Shown in pieces: positions 46,791 through 55,158 of a stretch of 64,000 nucleotides of DNA. Location: contig JAOUFN010000009.1 in NCBI GenBank assembly GCA_029858285.1, positions 26,637 to 90,636 on the forward strand, read 5' to 3'. The notes beneath the pieces are model-generated. The model was not told the origin of the DNA, did no database searches, and saw nothing but the letters and a program-made list of their open reading frames with translations. The translations under genes were made by a program, and so were the position numbers. This DNA comes from Nitrospirota bacterium. GTDB taxonomy: Bacteria > Nitrospirota > JACRHL01. Within the stretch, counting starts at the first letter, position 1. Each line of letters starts with the position of its first letter.

Positions 46791-47578
46791 GCCGGGGCGG
46801 CAAGGGGGGGGGGAATGTTCCTGAACCTTCAGGAGCGGTGGGCGAAGACCGTCACGCCCCTGGACCCACTGCCGCCATTGTGGTGATCGGCGACGAGGTG
46901 CTGTCGGGCCGGGTGGAGGACATCAATTCCCTGTATCTGTCCAGGGGCCTTCTGGAACTGGGGGTGGCGGTGCGACGCATCGTGGTGGTGGCGGACGTGG
47001 TGGCCGATATCGCGGCCGAGGTCCGCGCCTGCGCGGATCGCTTCACCCACGTGTTCACCACCGGCGGGGTTGGGCCGACCCACGATGACGTGTCCCTCAA
47101 GGGCGTGGCGGCGGCGTTCGGTTGCAGGCAGGTGCGGTCGCCCCAGGCCGAGCGCATCATTCGTGACTTTTACGGCGCGGCTATGAACGACTCCGCCCTG
47201 CGCATGGCGGATATTCCACAAGGCGCCGAACTGGTGATGCCTGAAGGGATGCGCTTTCCGGTGGTGCGGGTGGAGAATGTGTGGGTGTTTCCCGGCAGCC
47301 CGCACCTGCTGCGCGCCAAGTTCGACGCCTTGCGTGACCGCTTTGCCAGCACACCCTTTAGCAATGCGCAACTGGCAGTGAATTGCGGTGAGCCGGAAAT
47401 TGCCGCCTTTCTGGAACAGGTGCAGGGAGAATTTCCCCGTGTCGCCATTGGCAGCTACCCACAGGAACCCGGCGCGCCGGTGCGGCTCATCCTCACCCTT
47501 CGCGGCAAGGATGGGGGGATGGTGGCAAGGGTGCTGGAGCAACTGCGCAGCGGATTGAGCGGGCATTTGGTGGAGTGA
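46787..47578 (+). CDS. MoaB/Mog-domain protein (CinA N-terminal type)
   Basis: A 263-residue protein with one molybdopterin-binding-like (MoCF) domain: [55 protein letters not shown] and [18 protein letters not shown]. This is the CinA-like arrangement without the C-terminal PncC deamidase part, as in eukaryotic FLAD1 front domains and many bacterial competence/damage-inducible-A proteins. Some relatives hydrolyse ADP-ribose or FAD, which is interesting beside the NUDIX gene, but that is inference. The first 26 residues are Gly-rich and probably disordered. Confidence 0.88.
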   Translation: MSRGGKGGGNVPEPSGAVGEDRHAPGPTAAIVVIGDEVLSGRVEDINSLYLSRGLLELGVAVRRIVVVADVVADIAAEVRACADRFTHVFTTGGVGPTHDDVSLKGVAAAFGCRQVRSPQAERIIRDFYGAAMNDSALRMADIPQGAELVMPEGMRFPVVRVENVWVFPGSPHLLRAKFDALRDRFASTPFSNAQLAVNCGEPEIAAFLEQVQGEFPRVAIGSYPQEPGAPVRLILTLRGKDGGMVARVLEQLRSGLSGHLVE

Positions 47579-47618
47579 CGCCAAGGGCCGGGTGTTTCCC
47601 GGTTTCTGAATTGGGGGC

Positions 47619-47660
47619 TTGACCCGTGTTGCCGATCTAATGATAATGAGAATCATTATC
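47619..47660 (+). promoter_or_regulatory. Iron-regulated promoter with near-perfect Fur box
   Basis: TTGACC (-35, 47619-47624), 17-base spacer and GATAAT (-10, 47642-47647). The 19-base GATAATGAGAATCATTATC (47642-47660) matches the Fur consensus in 18 of 19 positions and covers the -10. Iron-loaded Fur should block polymerase here. It drives the cupredoxin-FTR1 operon. Confidence 0.92.
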
Positions 47661-47678
47661 ATGATTTTGGAGATCAGG

Positions 47679-48077
47679 ATGCTTTCCATGTCCCGCCGCC
47701 TTCCCCCGCATTCCGGCCTTTCCGCCCGACCGCTGCCCCTCCTTGCGGGCATGTTGGTTCTTGGCCTGCTGTCGGTGGCGATCCGGGTGGGTGCGGCGAG
47801 TGCTGCCGAGGTGGTGGCGCCCATCGAAATTCACATCAAGGACCACCGCTTTCATCCCGACGTCATCGAGATTCCCGCCAGCACCAAGGTGCGGCTGATC
47901 GTCCACAACGATGATGCGGAACCGGAAGAGTTTGAGAGCGAGGATTTCAACAGCGAGAAGGTGATCCGTCCCGGGCGGTCCGCAACCATCTTTTTGCCCC
48001 CCATGAGGCCGGGGGAGTACCGGTTCTGGGGTGAATTTCATCGCGATACCGCCCAGGGCCGCGCCATCGCCAAATAG
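47679..48077 (+). CDS. Exported cupredoxin-domain protein of an iron-uptake operon
   Basis: A 132-residue protein with a signal peptide (LPLLAGMLVLGLLSVAIRVG, then AASA-AE) and a single cupredoxin-like fold: IEIHIKDHRFHPDVIEIPAS, VRLIVHNDDAEPEEFESEDF and RPGEYRFWGEFH. It resembles the cupredoxin half of EfeO and the small periplasmic partners of FTR1 permeases. A classic type 1 copper site is incomplete: the late Cys and Met are missing, but Glu, Asp and His residues are plentiful, so iron or copper binding by acidic residues is likely. ATG 47679 has GGAG seven to eight bases ahead. FTR1 follows 61 bases later. Confidence 0.88.
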   Translation: MLSMSRRLPPHSGLSARPLPLLAGMLVLGLLSVAIRVGAASAAEVVAPIEIHIKDHRFHPDVIEIPASTKVRLIVHNDDAEPEEFESEDFNSEKVIRPGRSATIFLPPMRPGEYRFWGEFHRDTAQGRAIAK

Positions 48078-48138
48078 GGCCCGGGCGGCAATCGCGCAGG
48101 CGCCGTCACGATGATGTCTGGATGTAGAGGAAACGCGT

Positions 48139-48978
48139 ATGGCTGGAGCATTTCTCATCATGTTGCGCGAGGGGCTGGAGGCGGCCCTCATCGTTGGCAT
48201 CATTCTGGTGGTGTTGACCCGGTTGGAAGGTCCGCATCCCGGCAGCCGCAGCCACGTTGGCTGGGGAGTGGCGGCTGCGTTGGTCGCCAGCGTGCTGTTC
48301 GCGGTATTTGCCGACGGCGTGGGCGACCTGTTTCAGGGGGCCGGTCAGGAAGTGCTGAACGGCGCCATCATGGCTGTCGCAGCGGTGATGCTTACCTATG
48401 TGGTGGTGTGGGTGCGCAACAGCAGAAAAGGGATGAGTGAAGAGTTGGCCCGCCAGGTGCGGGAGCGCGCCGCAGCGCGGGGACTGGGCATCTTTGTGCT
48501 GGTGTTTCTGACCGTGTTCCGCGAAGGTTTCGAATCGGTGCTGTTCCTGTGGGGGGTGGCCTTGCGCGGCGCCGGAGCCTCCGGATTCGGCATGTTTCTG
48601 GGGGGTCTGGCGGGTCTGGCCGCCGCTGCGGGTCTGGCGTGGGCCATCTTTACTGGTGGACGCAAGGTGCCCATGGCGGTGTTCTTCAATGTCACCATGG
48701 TGCTTCTGGTGCTGCTGGCGGCGGGGATGCTGTCCGGGGCCGCCGGGTCGTGGGTGGCGGTGGATTGGCTGCCCGCCCTGTCTTACTCCGTGTGGGACAC
48801 CAGCGCGGTGTTGCCCGAGGACAGTGGCCTGGGCGGTCTGGCCAGTATCCTGCTGGGGTACAATGCCAACCCGACACTGATGGAAGTGCTGGTCTATGCC
48901 GGCTATCTGGGCAGCGTGGTGCTGTGGCTGATGGTGCAGCGTTCCCGTCCCCCGGTTCTGCAACGGGCTGCCGGATAA
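48139..48978 (+). CDS. FTR1 family high-affinity iron permease
   Basis: A 279-residue inner-membrane iron permease with seven helices. Both iron-binding RE-G-xE motifs are intact: MLREGLEAALIVGIIL in helix 1 and VFREGFESVLFLWG in helix 4. In EfeU/Ftr1 proteins these carry ferric iron delivered by a periplasmic partner. Here the likely partner is the cupredoxin protein just upstream; no DyP peroxidase EfeB is present. Its expression should follow the Fur box at 47642. Confidence 0.96.
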   Translation: MAGAFLIMLREGLEAALIVGIILVVLTRLEGPHPGSRSHVGWGVAAALVASVLFAVFADGVGDLFQGAGQEVLNGAIMAVAAVMLTYVVVWVRNSRKGMSEELARQVRERAAARGLGIFVLVFLTVFREGFESVLFLWGVALRGAGASGFGMFLGGLAGLAAAAGLAWAIFTGGRKVPMAVFFNVTMVLLVLLAAGMLSGAAGSWVAVDWLPALSYSVWDTSAVLPEDSGLGGLASILLGYNANPTLMEVLVYAGYLGSVVLWLMVQRSRPPVLQRAAG

Positions 48979-49011
48979 AAAATCGTTAACCGTGCGTGTG
49001 GTGGAGGAGTG

Positions 49012-49788
49012 ATGATCCGATCCGTGTCCATGTGTGCCCGACCGGCAACCCTGGCAAGTTTGGCGGTGGCAAGCCTGTCCGCCCTGCTGTGGGCGGTTCC
49101 CGCCGAGGCCAAAAAATTCGTCTATTCGCCCATTGTGCATGAGGGGGAAAAAGAGCTCGAATATTACGTGGACTGGTATCAGGACGCTGCCGACCGCACC
49201 ACGGCGGTCAACCACGAGGTGGAGGTCGTCAACGTCCTTGCCGAGCACGACAAATTATCCCTGTACGGCGTGTGGGAAGACCGCTCCAAAGGGGGCGAAC
49301 TCAACTTTGTGCGCTACAAAATCGAATGGATCCACCAGATTTTCGAACACAACGAGCGCTCCTGGGACGCCGGATTTTATCTGGAGTACCAGATTCAGGA
49401 CGACCCCACCGGCGTTCAGAAGGCGGACAAGATCGAGTTCAAGCCGCTGCTGGCCAAGAGCGTGGGCAAGACAGAGTTTCGCTTCAACGGTGTGCTGGAA
49501 AAGGAACTTGGTGTGGCCACCGCAGGGGCCACAACCCCCGGCGCCGAGTTGGGTTACGCAGCGCAAGTGAGTCTGCAGGCCCGGCCGGTGCAGCCGATGC
49601 TGGAGGTGTTTGGATCGCTGGGGGAAGTGCGCGACCTGCATTACTCCAAAAACCGCCAACTCATCGGCCCGGTCTTCAAGGTGGGCCTTGGTCGCAGACT
49701 CGTCTGGGAAGTTGGCGCCCTGTTCGGCACCACCCCCGCCAGCGAAGATGTGCGCATCAAGAGCAACCTGGCGCTGGAGTGGTACTAG
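49012..49788 (+). CDS. Unknown exported protein, third gene of the iron operon
   Basis: About 258 residues. A signal peptide (LASLAVASLSALLWAVPAEA-KK) leads to a mature part with alternating strands (KELEYYVDWYQDA, HEVEVVNVLAEHDKLSLYGV, DAGFYLEYQIQDDP, KTEFRFNGVLEKELG, VWEVGALFGT, KSNLALEWY) that ends in an aromatic Tyr, like an outer-membrane barrel or beta-sandwich. I do not recognise the family. GGAGG lies four bases before ATG 49012; GTG 49009 is the alternative. It sits 33 bases after FTR1 and before a strong terminator, so it belongs to the Fur-controlled unit. A role in iron passage across the outer membrane is inference only. Confidence 0.75.
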   Translation: MIRSVSMCARPATLASLAVASLSALLWAVPAEAKKFVYSPIVHEGEKELEYYVDWYQDAADRTTAVNHEVEVVNVLAEHDKLSLYGVWEDRSKGGELNFVRYKIEWIHQIFEHNERSWDAGFYLEYQIQDDPTGVQKADKIEFKPLLAKSVGKTEFRFNGVLEKELGVATAGATTPGAELGYAAQVSLQARPVQPMLEVFGSLGEVRDLHYSKNRQLIGPVFKVGLGRRLVWEVGALFGTTPASEDVRIKSNLALEWY

Positions 49789-49856
49789 GCGCACGGCCCG
49801 CAGCGGTATGCGCTGCGGGGGAGCTCCCGCCAGGCGTAACCGCGTAAATCACACGG

Positions 49857-49893
49857 CGGGTCCAGGTTCATCGCGAATCTGGACCCGTTTTTT
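49857..49893 (+). terminator. Intrinsic terminator of the iron operon
   Basis: A 13-bp stem (CGGGTCCAGGTTC with GAATCTGGACCCG, one G-T pair), loop ATCGC, followed by TTTTTT. It closes the cupredoxin-FTR1-unknown operon. Confidence 0.92.
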
Positions 49894-49950
49894 GTTCATC
49901 AGACCCACCCCGCCTGGCGGGGACGGAATGGCGTGAGGGGAGGGGGGTGC

Positions 49951-50790
49951 CTACGTCAGCGCCTCGGGGTCGATCTCGCCCCGGAACAGGACGCGGGCGG
50001 GGCCGTCGATGACGACGGCGCGGAAGGCGTCGCCCTCGCGTGTGAAATGCACGGTCAGAACCTCCCCGGAGGTTGGCGCCACCGTCACCGGGGAGCGCAC
50101 CTTACCCAGATGGGCAAACACCAGCGCAGTGGCCGTCACCCCGGTACCGCAGGCCATGGTTTCGTCCTCCACCCCGCGCTCGTAGGTGCGTACCCGCAAC
50201 TCCCCGCCGGGCATCTGGGTGGCAAAGTTCACGTTGGTGCCATCTGGGGCAAAGCGCTTGTCGAAGCGCGCCTCCGCCCCCAGACCGCGCACGTCCAGAT
50301 CGCCCACCCGAGGCACCGGAATCACCAGGTGGGGCACCCCGGTGTTGATGAAATAGCCAATAAATTCCTTGCCGCCCAGTGACAGTTCGATGTCGGGGGT
50401 GACCGCGCCGGGTGGGGTGAGGGTGACCCGTACCTTGCCCTCATGCACCTCGGAGTGGATCACCCCGGCGCCGGTTTCAAATTCTGCGGCGTCACCCGTT
50501 ACGCCGCACAGGCGGGCAAAGCGGGCCGCGCAGCGGGCGCCATTGCCGCACATGTTGGCGGTGGAGCCGTTGGAGTTGAAAAAACGCCACGCAAAATCGT
50601 GCTGCGCCGAGTTTTCGACCAGAATCAGGCCATCGGCGCCAATGCCGTGTACGGGCGAGCAAGCGCGGATGATGAACGCATCCAGCGACAGTCCGGCTTT
50701 TTTCAGCGATTCTTCGACGATCTGCTTGCGGTTGTCGATTACCACGAAGGTATTGCCGGAGCCGCTCATCTTGTAGAACGGGATGCCCAT
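49951..50790 (-). CDS. dapF: Diaminopimelate epimerase
   Basis: A 279-residue cofactor-free epimerase converting LL- to meso-diaminopimelate for lysine and peptidoglycan. Both catalytic cysteines are present: FNSNGSTANMCGNGARC and ETMACGTGVTATALVFAHLG. FYKMSGSGNTFVVIDN at the start and NTGVPHLVIPV, GTNVNFA are standard. ATG 50790 is chosen because it begins directly at the conserved N-terminus; 40 upstream in-frame codons show no similarity. The gene is alone, with a long AT-richer upstream region. Confidence 0.98.
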   Translation of the reverse strand: MGIPFYKMSGSGNTFVVIDNRKQIVEESLKKAGLSLDAFIIRACSPVHGIGADGLILVENSAQHDFAWRFFNSNGSTANMCGNGARCAARFARLCGVTGDAAEFETGAGVIHSEVHEGKVRVTLTPPGAVTPDIELSLGGKEFIGYFINTGVPHLVIPVPRVGDLDVRGLGAEARFDKRFAPDGTNVNFATQMPGGELRVRTYERGVEDETMACGTGVTATALVFAHLGKVRSPVTVAPTSGEVLTVHFTREGDAFRAVVIDGPARVLFRGEIDPEALT

Positions 50791-51165
50791 GGGGCGAGTG
50801 TAGCACGGTGCCGGGGTGATGGGCCTTCGGGAGGAAGGGGAAAAATTTTTCTTAATTTGGGGAATGACTGCGTTGTTGACGCCAACCCTAAAACCAAATA
50901 AATGCATCAAACGACATCAAATTATACCGGCAACCCATTGTTCATGCTTTGTTTGTTTCTGCGCGGATTGTTTCTATGGCAACCGGGTGTGGCTCCGATC
51001 TTGCTGCCTCGGGTATAGCGGAGGAGTAGATTTCGTATCCCCGCCTGCCGGAAACCCGGCGGTGACGGGACGGAAGGGCGGAAGGGACAGTGGATGTGGG
51101 GTGCGTGCCGGGGGGGCACGCCAGACCGGTGGTGCGGCCAGTCAACGCGGATGGGGAAGCCAGGG
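50791..51165. other. AT-richer divergent region upstream of dapF and a secreted-protein gene
   Basis: No gene is supported here. From about 50840 to 50990 it is clearly more AT-rich than its surroundings. The heptamer CATCAAA occurs twice ten bases apart near 50902-50920, on one helical face, possibly an operator. A weak plus-strand promoter, TTGACG and TAAATG with a 17-base spacer, lies near 50876-50904. GC-rich hairpin-forming sequence (CCGGAAACCCGG) is near 51045-51060. Confidence 0.35.
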
Positions 51166-52866
51166 ATGGTTCGTGTGAGACACCGGTCGGGACTCCGATT
51201 AACCGAATTGCTGACGTTGGCGCTGTGTGCGTGGTATCTGGGGGTGGGGTGTGCGCACGCTTCCAACCTGATGACCATCAACAGCACCGGCAGCGATGAC
51301 ATGATGAACGACATTTTTGTGTCGGCTCCTGCCTCCTGTACCGGCCACAACGGTGTAGCGCCCCTTCATTCTCCTCCGGGTCCCCCTCCGCCTCCGGATT
51401 TTGGGCTTGGAAATTGTTCAGCTCGTGGGGCCGCTGCCGTGGCTGCGGCGGGGGCCAACAATTTTTTTGGTAGCTCCTCCTGGAGCGAAATACTGAATAA
51501 CTCGTGGTCTCTGACCTTGGGTGAAATCACGACCAAAAGCGAGGGGTCCCATATCACCTCGGCCGGGAAAGACTGGGTGCCGGGTGTATGTTTTGGCCCC
51601 GAGTGTGGCCACATGCTGCAGGGCGATTTTGTTGTGCTGGACCTGGATGGCGACGGGAAAAAGGACTTTTCCCTGGCGGATCAGTTCACATGGGGGGTCA
51701 CCTCGTACATCAGCCCGGAGTTTTCGGACAATCTGGTGATGAACACCCCCGATGGCCTGCGGATGGCTGGTGCCTCACCAGCAGGAGTTACCCGCATGGC
51801 GGTGCGCCAGGCCCTGGGCACAGTGGAGTACCACGCGCTGAATTCCGGAACTCCACGCTGTGATGGCCGACTGACAACTCCCGCGTGCACGGATGGTGTA
51901 ATTGACACTCCTGCGGGTGCGCCCGCTTTCAAGGCCGATCCGAGGCTGTTTGGGCGTTGTGATCCGGACCTGTTTCACCCGAATACCACCCCTGATCCCC
52001 AAATTACCACCATTGAGCAGGGGCAGCAGGCACTCGACAACTGCCTGATGCTGGTAGCCACTACCCCGATTACCGGGCCAACATTGAACGAGGGTGATTT
52101 TTCGACCACCGCCCCCGTTTCTCCCTACGACCAAAGAATCGATCTTGCCACCCTCGAGATCTCCCTCGACCCCATGCTCCCGCCTGTTACGGCCTCGACG
52201 AATTGGAGCCCCAACTCTCGGGACTACTGGGTGGACCAGGCTGTGGTCGGCTACATCCACATGAATAAAGATGTGACCGTCCAGGACCTGTACCAGTACA
52301 TGCAGGCAGCGGCAGGGTTTATTGGCAATGCCGACATTCTAAAGGCTAGCTACGCGAACGACTGGCTGCTCAAACAGTCCGATGTGGACCCGGATCTGGC
52401 CAGCAATAAATTCGGCAGCGTGGCGGACACATACAATTATGCCTTCCTGCTCGCCGTCAGTTCGGCCAGCCCTCAGAGCACCTGTACGCCTGGGGATCCG
52501 CTTTGCGTGGGGCCTGCGGGCCATACCAACTCTACCCTTGATCCATTATGGGGCGGGGCCATTGCGCGGGATGCCAACGGGGTGGCCCTGCGTGACGGGA
52601 ATGGAAACGTCATTTACGATTATTCACGGAATTTGGGGTTTAGCGCTCCCAACTCCGATCTTGGTATCGGTGACGCTGCGCACCTCCGTTTCCTGTACTC
52701 GCAAAGCGTCGAAGGCTATCTGTTCACGTGCATGGATTGCGACACCAATCAACTCCTTGCTGCCGGTGCCAGTCACGACTTTCAGCCATTTCTTGATCCC
52801 CCCGTGTTCCAGCCGTACCACACCGCGTGGCACAACGTGCCCAGCATCGTTCACGCTGCCCCTTGA
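51166..52866 (+). CDS. Unknown large secreted protein with an acidic calcium-type loop
   Basis: About 566 residues with no recognised family. A signal peptide (TELLTLALCAWYLGVGCAHA-SN) indicates export; the VGC is a poor lipobox. Near residues 60-80 is a Pro-rich stretch. Around 158-168, VLDLDGDGKKDF resembles an EF-hand/dockerin-type calcium loop. Several Cys pairs (CDGRLTTPACTDG, CTPGDPLCVG, CMDCDTN) suggest disulfides. The mature part contains PYDQRIDLATLEISLDPMLP and other Asp/Asn/Ser-rich segments typical of extracellular proteins. ATG 51166 has GGGGAAG upstream; ATG 51151 and 51094 are possible but lack ribosome sites. As a type II secretion operon is in the same window, it could be a substrate; that is untested. 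Confidence 0.75.
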   Translation: MVRVRHRSGLRLTELLTLALCAWYLGVGCAHASNLMTINSTGSDDMMNDIFVSAPASCTGHNGVAPLHSPPGPPPPPDFGLGNCSARGAAAVAAAGANNFFGSSSWSEILNNSWSLTLGEITTKSEGSHITSAGKDWVPGVCFGPECGHMLQGDFVVLDLDGDGKKDFSLADQFTWGVTSYISPEFSDNLVMNTPDGLRMAGASPAGVTRMAVRQALGTVEYHALNSGTPRCDGRLTTPACTDGVIDTPAGAPAFKADPRLFGRCDPDLFHPNTTPDPQITTIEQGQQALDNCLMLVATTPITGPTLNEGDFSTTAPVSPYDQRIDLATLEISLDPMLPPVTASTNWSPNSRDYWVDQAVVGYIHMNKDVTVQDLYQYMQAAAGFIGNADILKASYANDWLLKQSDVDPDLASNKFGSVADTYNYAFLLAVSSASPQSTCTPGDPLCVGPAGHTNSTLDPLWGGAIARDANGVALRDGNGNVIYDYSRNLGFSAPNSDLGIGDAAHLRFLYSQSVEGYLFTCMDCDTNQLLAAGASHDFQPFLDPPVFQPYHTAWHNVPSIVHAAP

Positions 52867-52929
52867 ACTCTGCCGTCGGTGATGATGGGGTTTGAGGAGT
52901 GGCGGATCCTGTCCGCGGGAAGGGCGGGT

Positions 52930-53301
52930 CTATGGGCCCATCAACTGGGTGTAACGCAGGCCGCGCAGGACCACTGCGTACAACAGCGTGGCGCCGAACG
53001 CCGCGATGCTTGCCAGCACCAGGTAGCGTAATCCCAGTTTGACCGCCAGGTCGCCCTCCAGGCGGATGCCCTCGGGAAAGATGTGCCGGTCGTGGGCGCG
53101 GCGGCGCACGATGTAGGCCGTGCCGACGCCCAGGTAGTATGCGGTGTAGGCCACGAACACCAGCATGGCCGTGACCAGCACAGTGCCCACGTGGGTCCAG
53201 CCGTTGTGGTGGATCAGCACCGGGGCAATAAGGCGTCCGGCGACGATGGCGCCCACAAATCCTGCCGCGTTGCGCCACATGTTCAGGGTCACTTGCTGCA
53301 T
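52930..53301 (-). CDS. Small membrane protein coupled to the dGTPase-family gene
   Basis: A 123-residue protein with three hydrophobic segments (AAGFVGAIVAGRLIAPVLI, VGTVLVTAMLVFVAYTAYYL and LVLASIAAFGATLLYAVVL) and a charged loop (RRRAHDRHIFPEGIRLEGD). No family is recognised. It starts six bases after the dGTPase-type gene, so it is co-transcribed. The function is unknown. Confidence 0.72.
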   Translation of the reverse strand: MQQVTLNMWRNAAGFVGAIVAGRLIAPVLIHHNGWTHVGTVLVTAMLVFVAYTAYYLGVGTAYIVRRRAHDRHIFPEGIRLEGDLAVKLGLRYLVLASIAAFGATLLYAVVLRGLRYTQLMGP

Positions 53302-53307
53302 GCGGGT

Positions 53308-54462
53308 CTAGACGCGCTCCTCGGGATCAAATAATTTTTTGTATTCGACAATCGCGTAGCGGTCGGTCATTCCCGAAAGATAATCCGCCACCACACGTGC
53401 CCGCTCGCGGGGGGTGTCGCCCGGCATCATCTCCTGGTACTGGGGTGGTAGCAGGGCGGGTTTTTCCACAAAAGCCGCGAACATCTCGCGCAGCATCTTG
53501 TCTGCCTTCGCCCCCATGCGCTCCACCCGCCAGTAGCGGTATACCCGCTTGAATAAAAAACGCTTCAACTGCACGCTCTCGCGCCGGGTTTCGGGGGAAA
53601 AGCCGATCAGATCCTCGGGCATTTCCCGCACCTGCTCCGCCGCACGGATTTCCGCCGACCGGAGTTTCTCCAGACTGTGCTGCACCAGATCGGTGATCAG
53701 GTAATTGATCAGCCGCCGGTTGGTTTCATACAGCTGTTTGCGCAGCGGCGCGTTTGGCCACAGGGCCACCACCCGCTCGTGCTGGCGGGCGAACAGGGGT
53801 TCCTGGCAGATGTCGTCCAGGGTGATGATGCCCGCGTTGATGGCGTCGTCGATGTCGTGGTTGTTGTAGGCGATTTCATCCGCCAGATTGGCCACCTGGG
53901 CTTCGAGGGACGGGCCGTTGGTGGCGCAAAAGGTGTAAACGTCGGCGGATTCGGGGGCGTCGTAGGTGGTGCGGTGCTTGGCGATGCCCTCGCGGGTCTC
54001 GAAGGTAAGGTTGAGGCCGCGAAAGGCCATGTAGCGGTCTTCCAGCCAGTCCACGATGCGCAGGCTTTGGCGGTTGTGTTCAAAACCGCCAAATTCGCTC
54101 ATCAGGTCGTTCATTGTGGCCTGGCCGCTGTGGCCAAAGGGGGTGTGGCCCAGGTCGTGGGCCAGGCTGATGGCCTCGGCCAGATCCACGTTGAGGCCCA
54201 GCATGCGGCAGATGCCGCGGGCGATTTGGGAGACCTCGAGGGTGTGGGTGAGGCGGGTGCGGTAGCGGTCGCCCTCGTGGTTCACGAATACCTGGGTTTT
54301 GTATTCCAGGCGGCGGAAGGCGTTGCAATGGATGACGCGGTCGCGGTCGCGCTGAAATTCAGTGCGACCAACGGGTTGCTCCTCGGGCACCCGGCGTCCC
54401 CGGCTCTGCTCCGGATGACAGGCCCACGGGGCGAGCTTGCCTTCCTGAAAATATTCGGTCAT
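53308..54462 (-). CDS. dgt: Deoxyguanosinetriphosphate triphosphohydrolase-like protein
   Basis: A 384-residue HD-domain enzyme of the dGTPase-like family, which cuts dNTPs to nucleosides and triphosphate. N-terminal family sequence ACHPEQSRGRR, then FQRDRDRVIHCNAFRRLEYK and QVFVNHEGDRYRTRLTHTLE. Metal ligands are the His in LTHTLEVSQIA, the HD pair in SLAHDLGHTPFGHSG and Asp in LADEIAYNNHDIDDA. The length equals the type 2 (dGTPase-like) subgroup. ATG 54462 is used; 14 upstream in-frame codons have no similarity. The next gene follows after six bases. Confidence 0.95.
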   Translation of the reverse strand: MTEYFQEGKLAPWACHPEQSRGRRVPEEQPVGRTEFQRDRDRVIHCNAFRRLEYKTQVFVNHEGDRYRTRLTHTLEVSQIARGICRMLGLNVDLAEAISLAHDLGHTPFGHSGQATMNDLMSEFGGFEHNRQSLRIVDWLEDRYMAFRGLNLTFETREGIAKHRTTYDAPESADVYTFCATNGPSLEAQVANLADEIAYNNHDIDDAINAGIITLDDICQEPLFARQHERVVALWPNAPLRKQLYETNRRLINYLITDLVQHSLEKLRSAEIRAAEQVREMPEDLIGFSPETRRESVQLKRFLFKRVYRYWRVERMGAKADKMLREMFAAFVEKPALLPPQYQEMMPGDTPRERARVVADYLSGMTDRYAIVEYKKLFDPEERV

Positions 54463-54595
54463 GGGTATATCCGGGGCGGATGGCGCGGCAGTGCTGTGCC
54501 GCATGGTAGGGTGGCGAGCCGGGGCAGGTCAAGGCGGGCATGGCGGGGGAACGGCCCGCTCGGCATTTTGGGGAAGAGCGGGAAATTCCTGACCA

Positions 54596-54621
54596 CAAAA
54601 AGGGCCCCTCGCGGGGCCCTT
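54596..54621 (-). terminator. Intrinsic terminator downstream of the Spy-like gene
   Basis: Read on the minus strand, AAGGGCCCC, loop GCGA, GGGGCCCTT form a 9-bp GC-rich stem followed by TTTTGTG. It lies about 28 bases after the Spy-like stop. Confidence 0.85.
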
Positions 54622-54648
54622 CCAGAACTGAACCGGACGATTGTAGCC

Positions 54649-55158
54649 TTAGTGCCCGTGGCCTTTGCCACCCTCGGAGAAATTAAAACCCATCTTCATG
54701 GCCATCCAGCGGAAGGTGTCGAACTGTTCGGCGGTGATGAAGCCGCGCATGTCGGCCAGGGCGCGGTAGCGATAGACGCGCAGTTCCGCCTGCAGGTTGG
54801 AAATCTCACGAATCTTGATTTCGATCTTCTTCATGTCCGGCGGATTGCTGTCCGCCATGTCTTCCAGGTCCACCTCGGCCACGTCGATGCGCGCCTGAAT
54901 CTGGATGGTGTCGCGGCGGTACTTGCGGCGCAGTTCGTTGAACTTTTTCCACTGGGCGTCGTCCAGCCCCAGCGCCCCCATCATCTCGGCCATGTTGCCA
55001 CCGCCACCGCCGTCGCCGTGGTCATCGTGACCATTATCGGCCCCCCAGGCCGCCTGGGCGGCACCACTGAACATGCTGGCCGTGCCGGGGACCATGCCGG
55101 TAAACAGCAGCGAGGCCACCACAAAGGCGCCCATCAGGATCAAAACGTTGCGTTTCAT
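54649..55158 (-). CDS. Spy/CpxP-like periplasmic protein with His-rich ends
   Basis: A 169-residue exported protein. After a signal peptide ([20 protein letters not shown] and on to AQAAWG) comes an acidic His/Gly segment ([15 protein letters not shown]), then an all-helical region ([60 protein letters not shown]) fitting the LTxxQ-type Spy/CpxP or zinc-resistance (ZraP-like) fold. The tail is GGKGHGH. These proteins are periplasmic chaperones or metal buffers. His at both ends favours metal binding, which is inference. AAGGAGG before ATG 55158 is an ideal ribosome site. Confidence 0.85.
   Translation of the reverse strand: MKRNVLILMGAFVVASLLFTGMVPGTASMFSGAAQAAWGADNGHDDHGDGGGGGNMAEMMGALGLDDAQWKKFNELRRKYRRDTIQIQARIDVAEVDLEDMADSNPPDMKKIEIKIREISNLQAELRVYRYRALADMRGFITAEQFDTFRWMAMKMGFNFSEGGKGHGH

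Noticed and set aside
50985..51090. Possible c-di-GMP or other riboswitch ahead of the secreted-protein gene
   Set aside because: Hairpins are present but the conserved GEMM core residues are not.
54360..54430. ACHPEQSRGRR near the N-terminus of the dGTPase-family protein resembles the translation of a common dispersed palindromic repeat
   Set aside because: The motif, followed by FQRDRDRVIH, is a conserved N-terminal element of dGTPase-like type 2 proteins, so no inserted repeat is needed.
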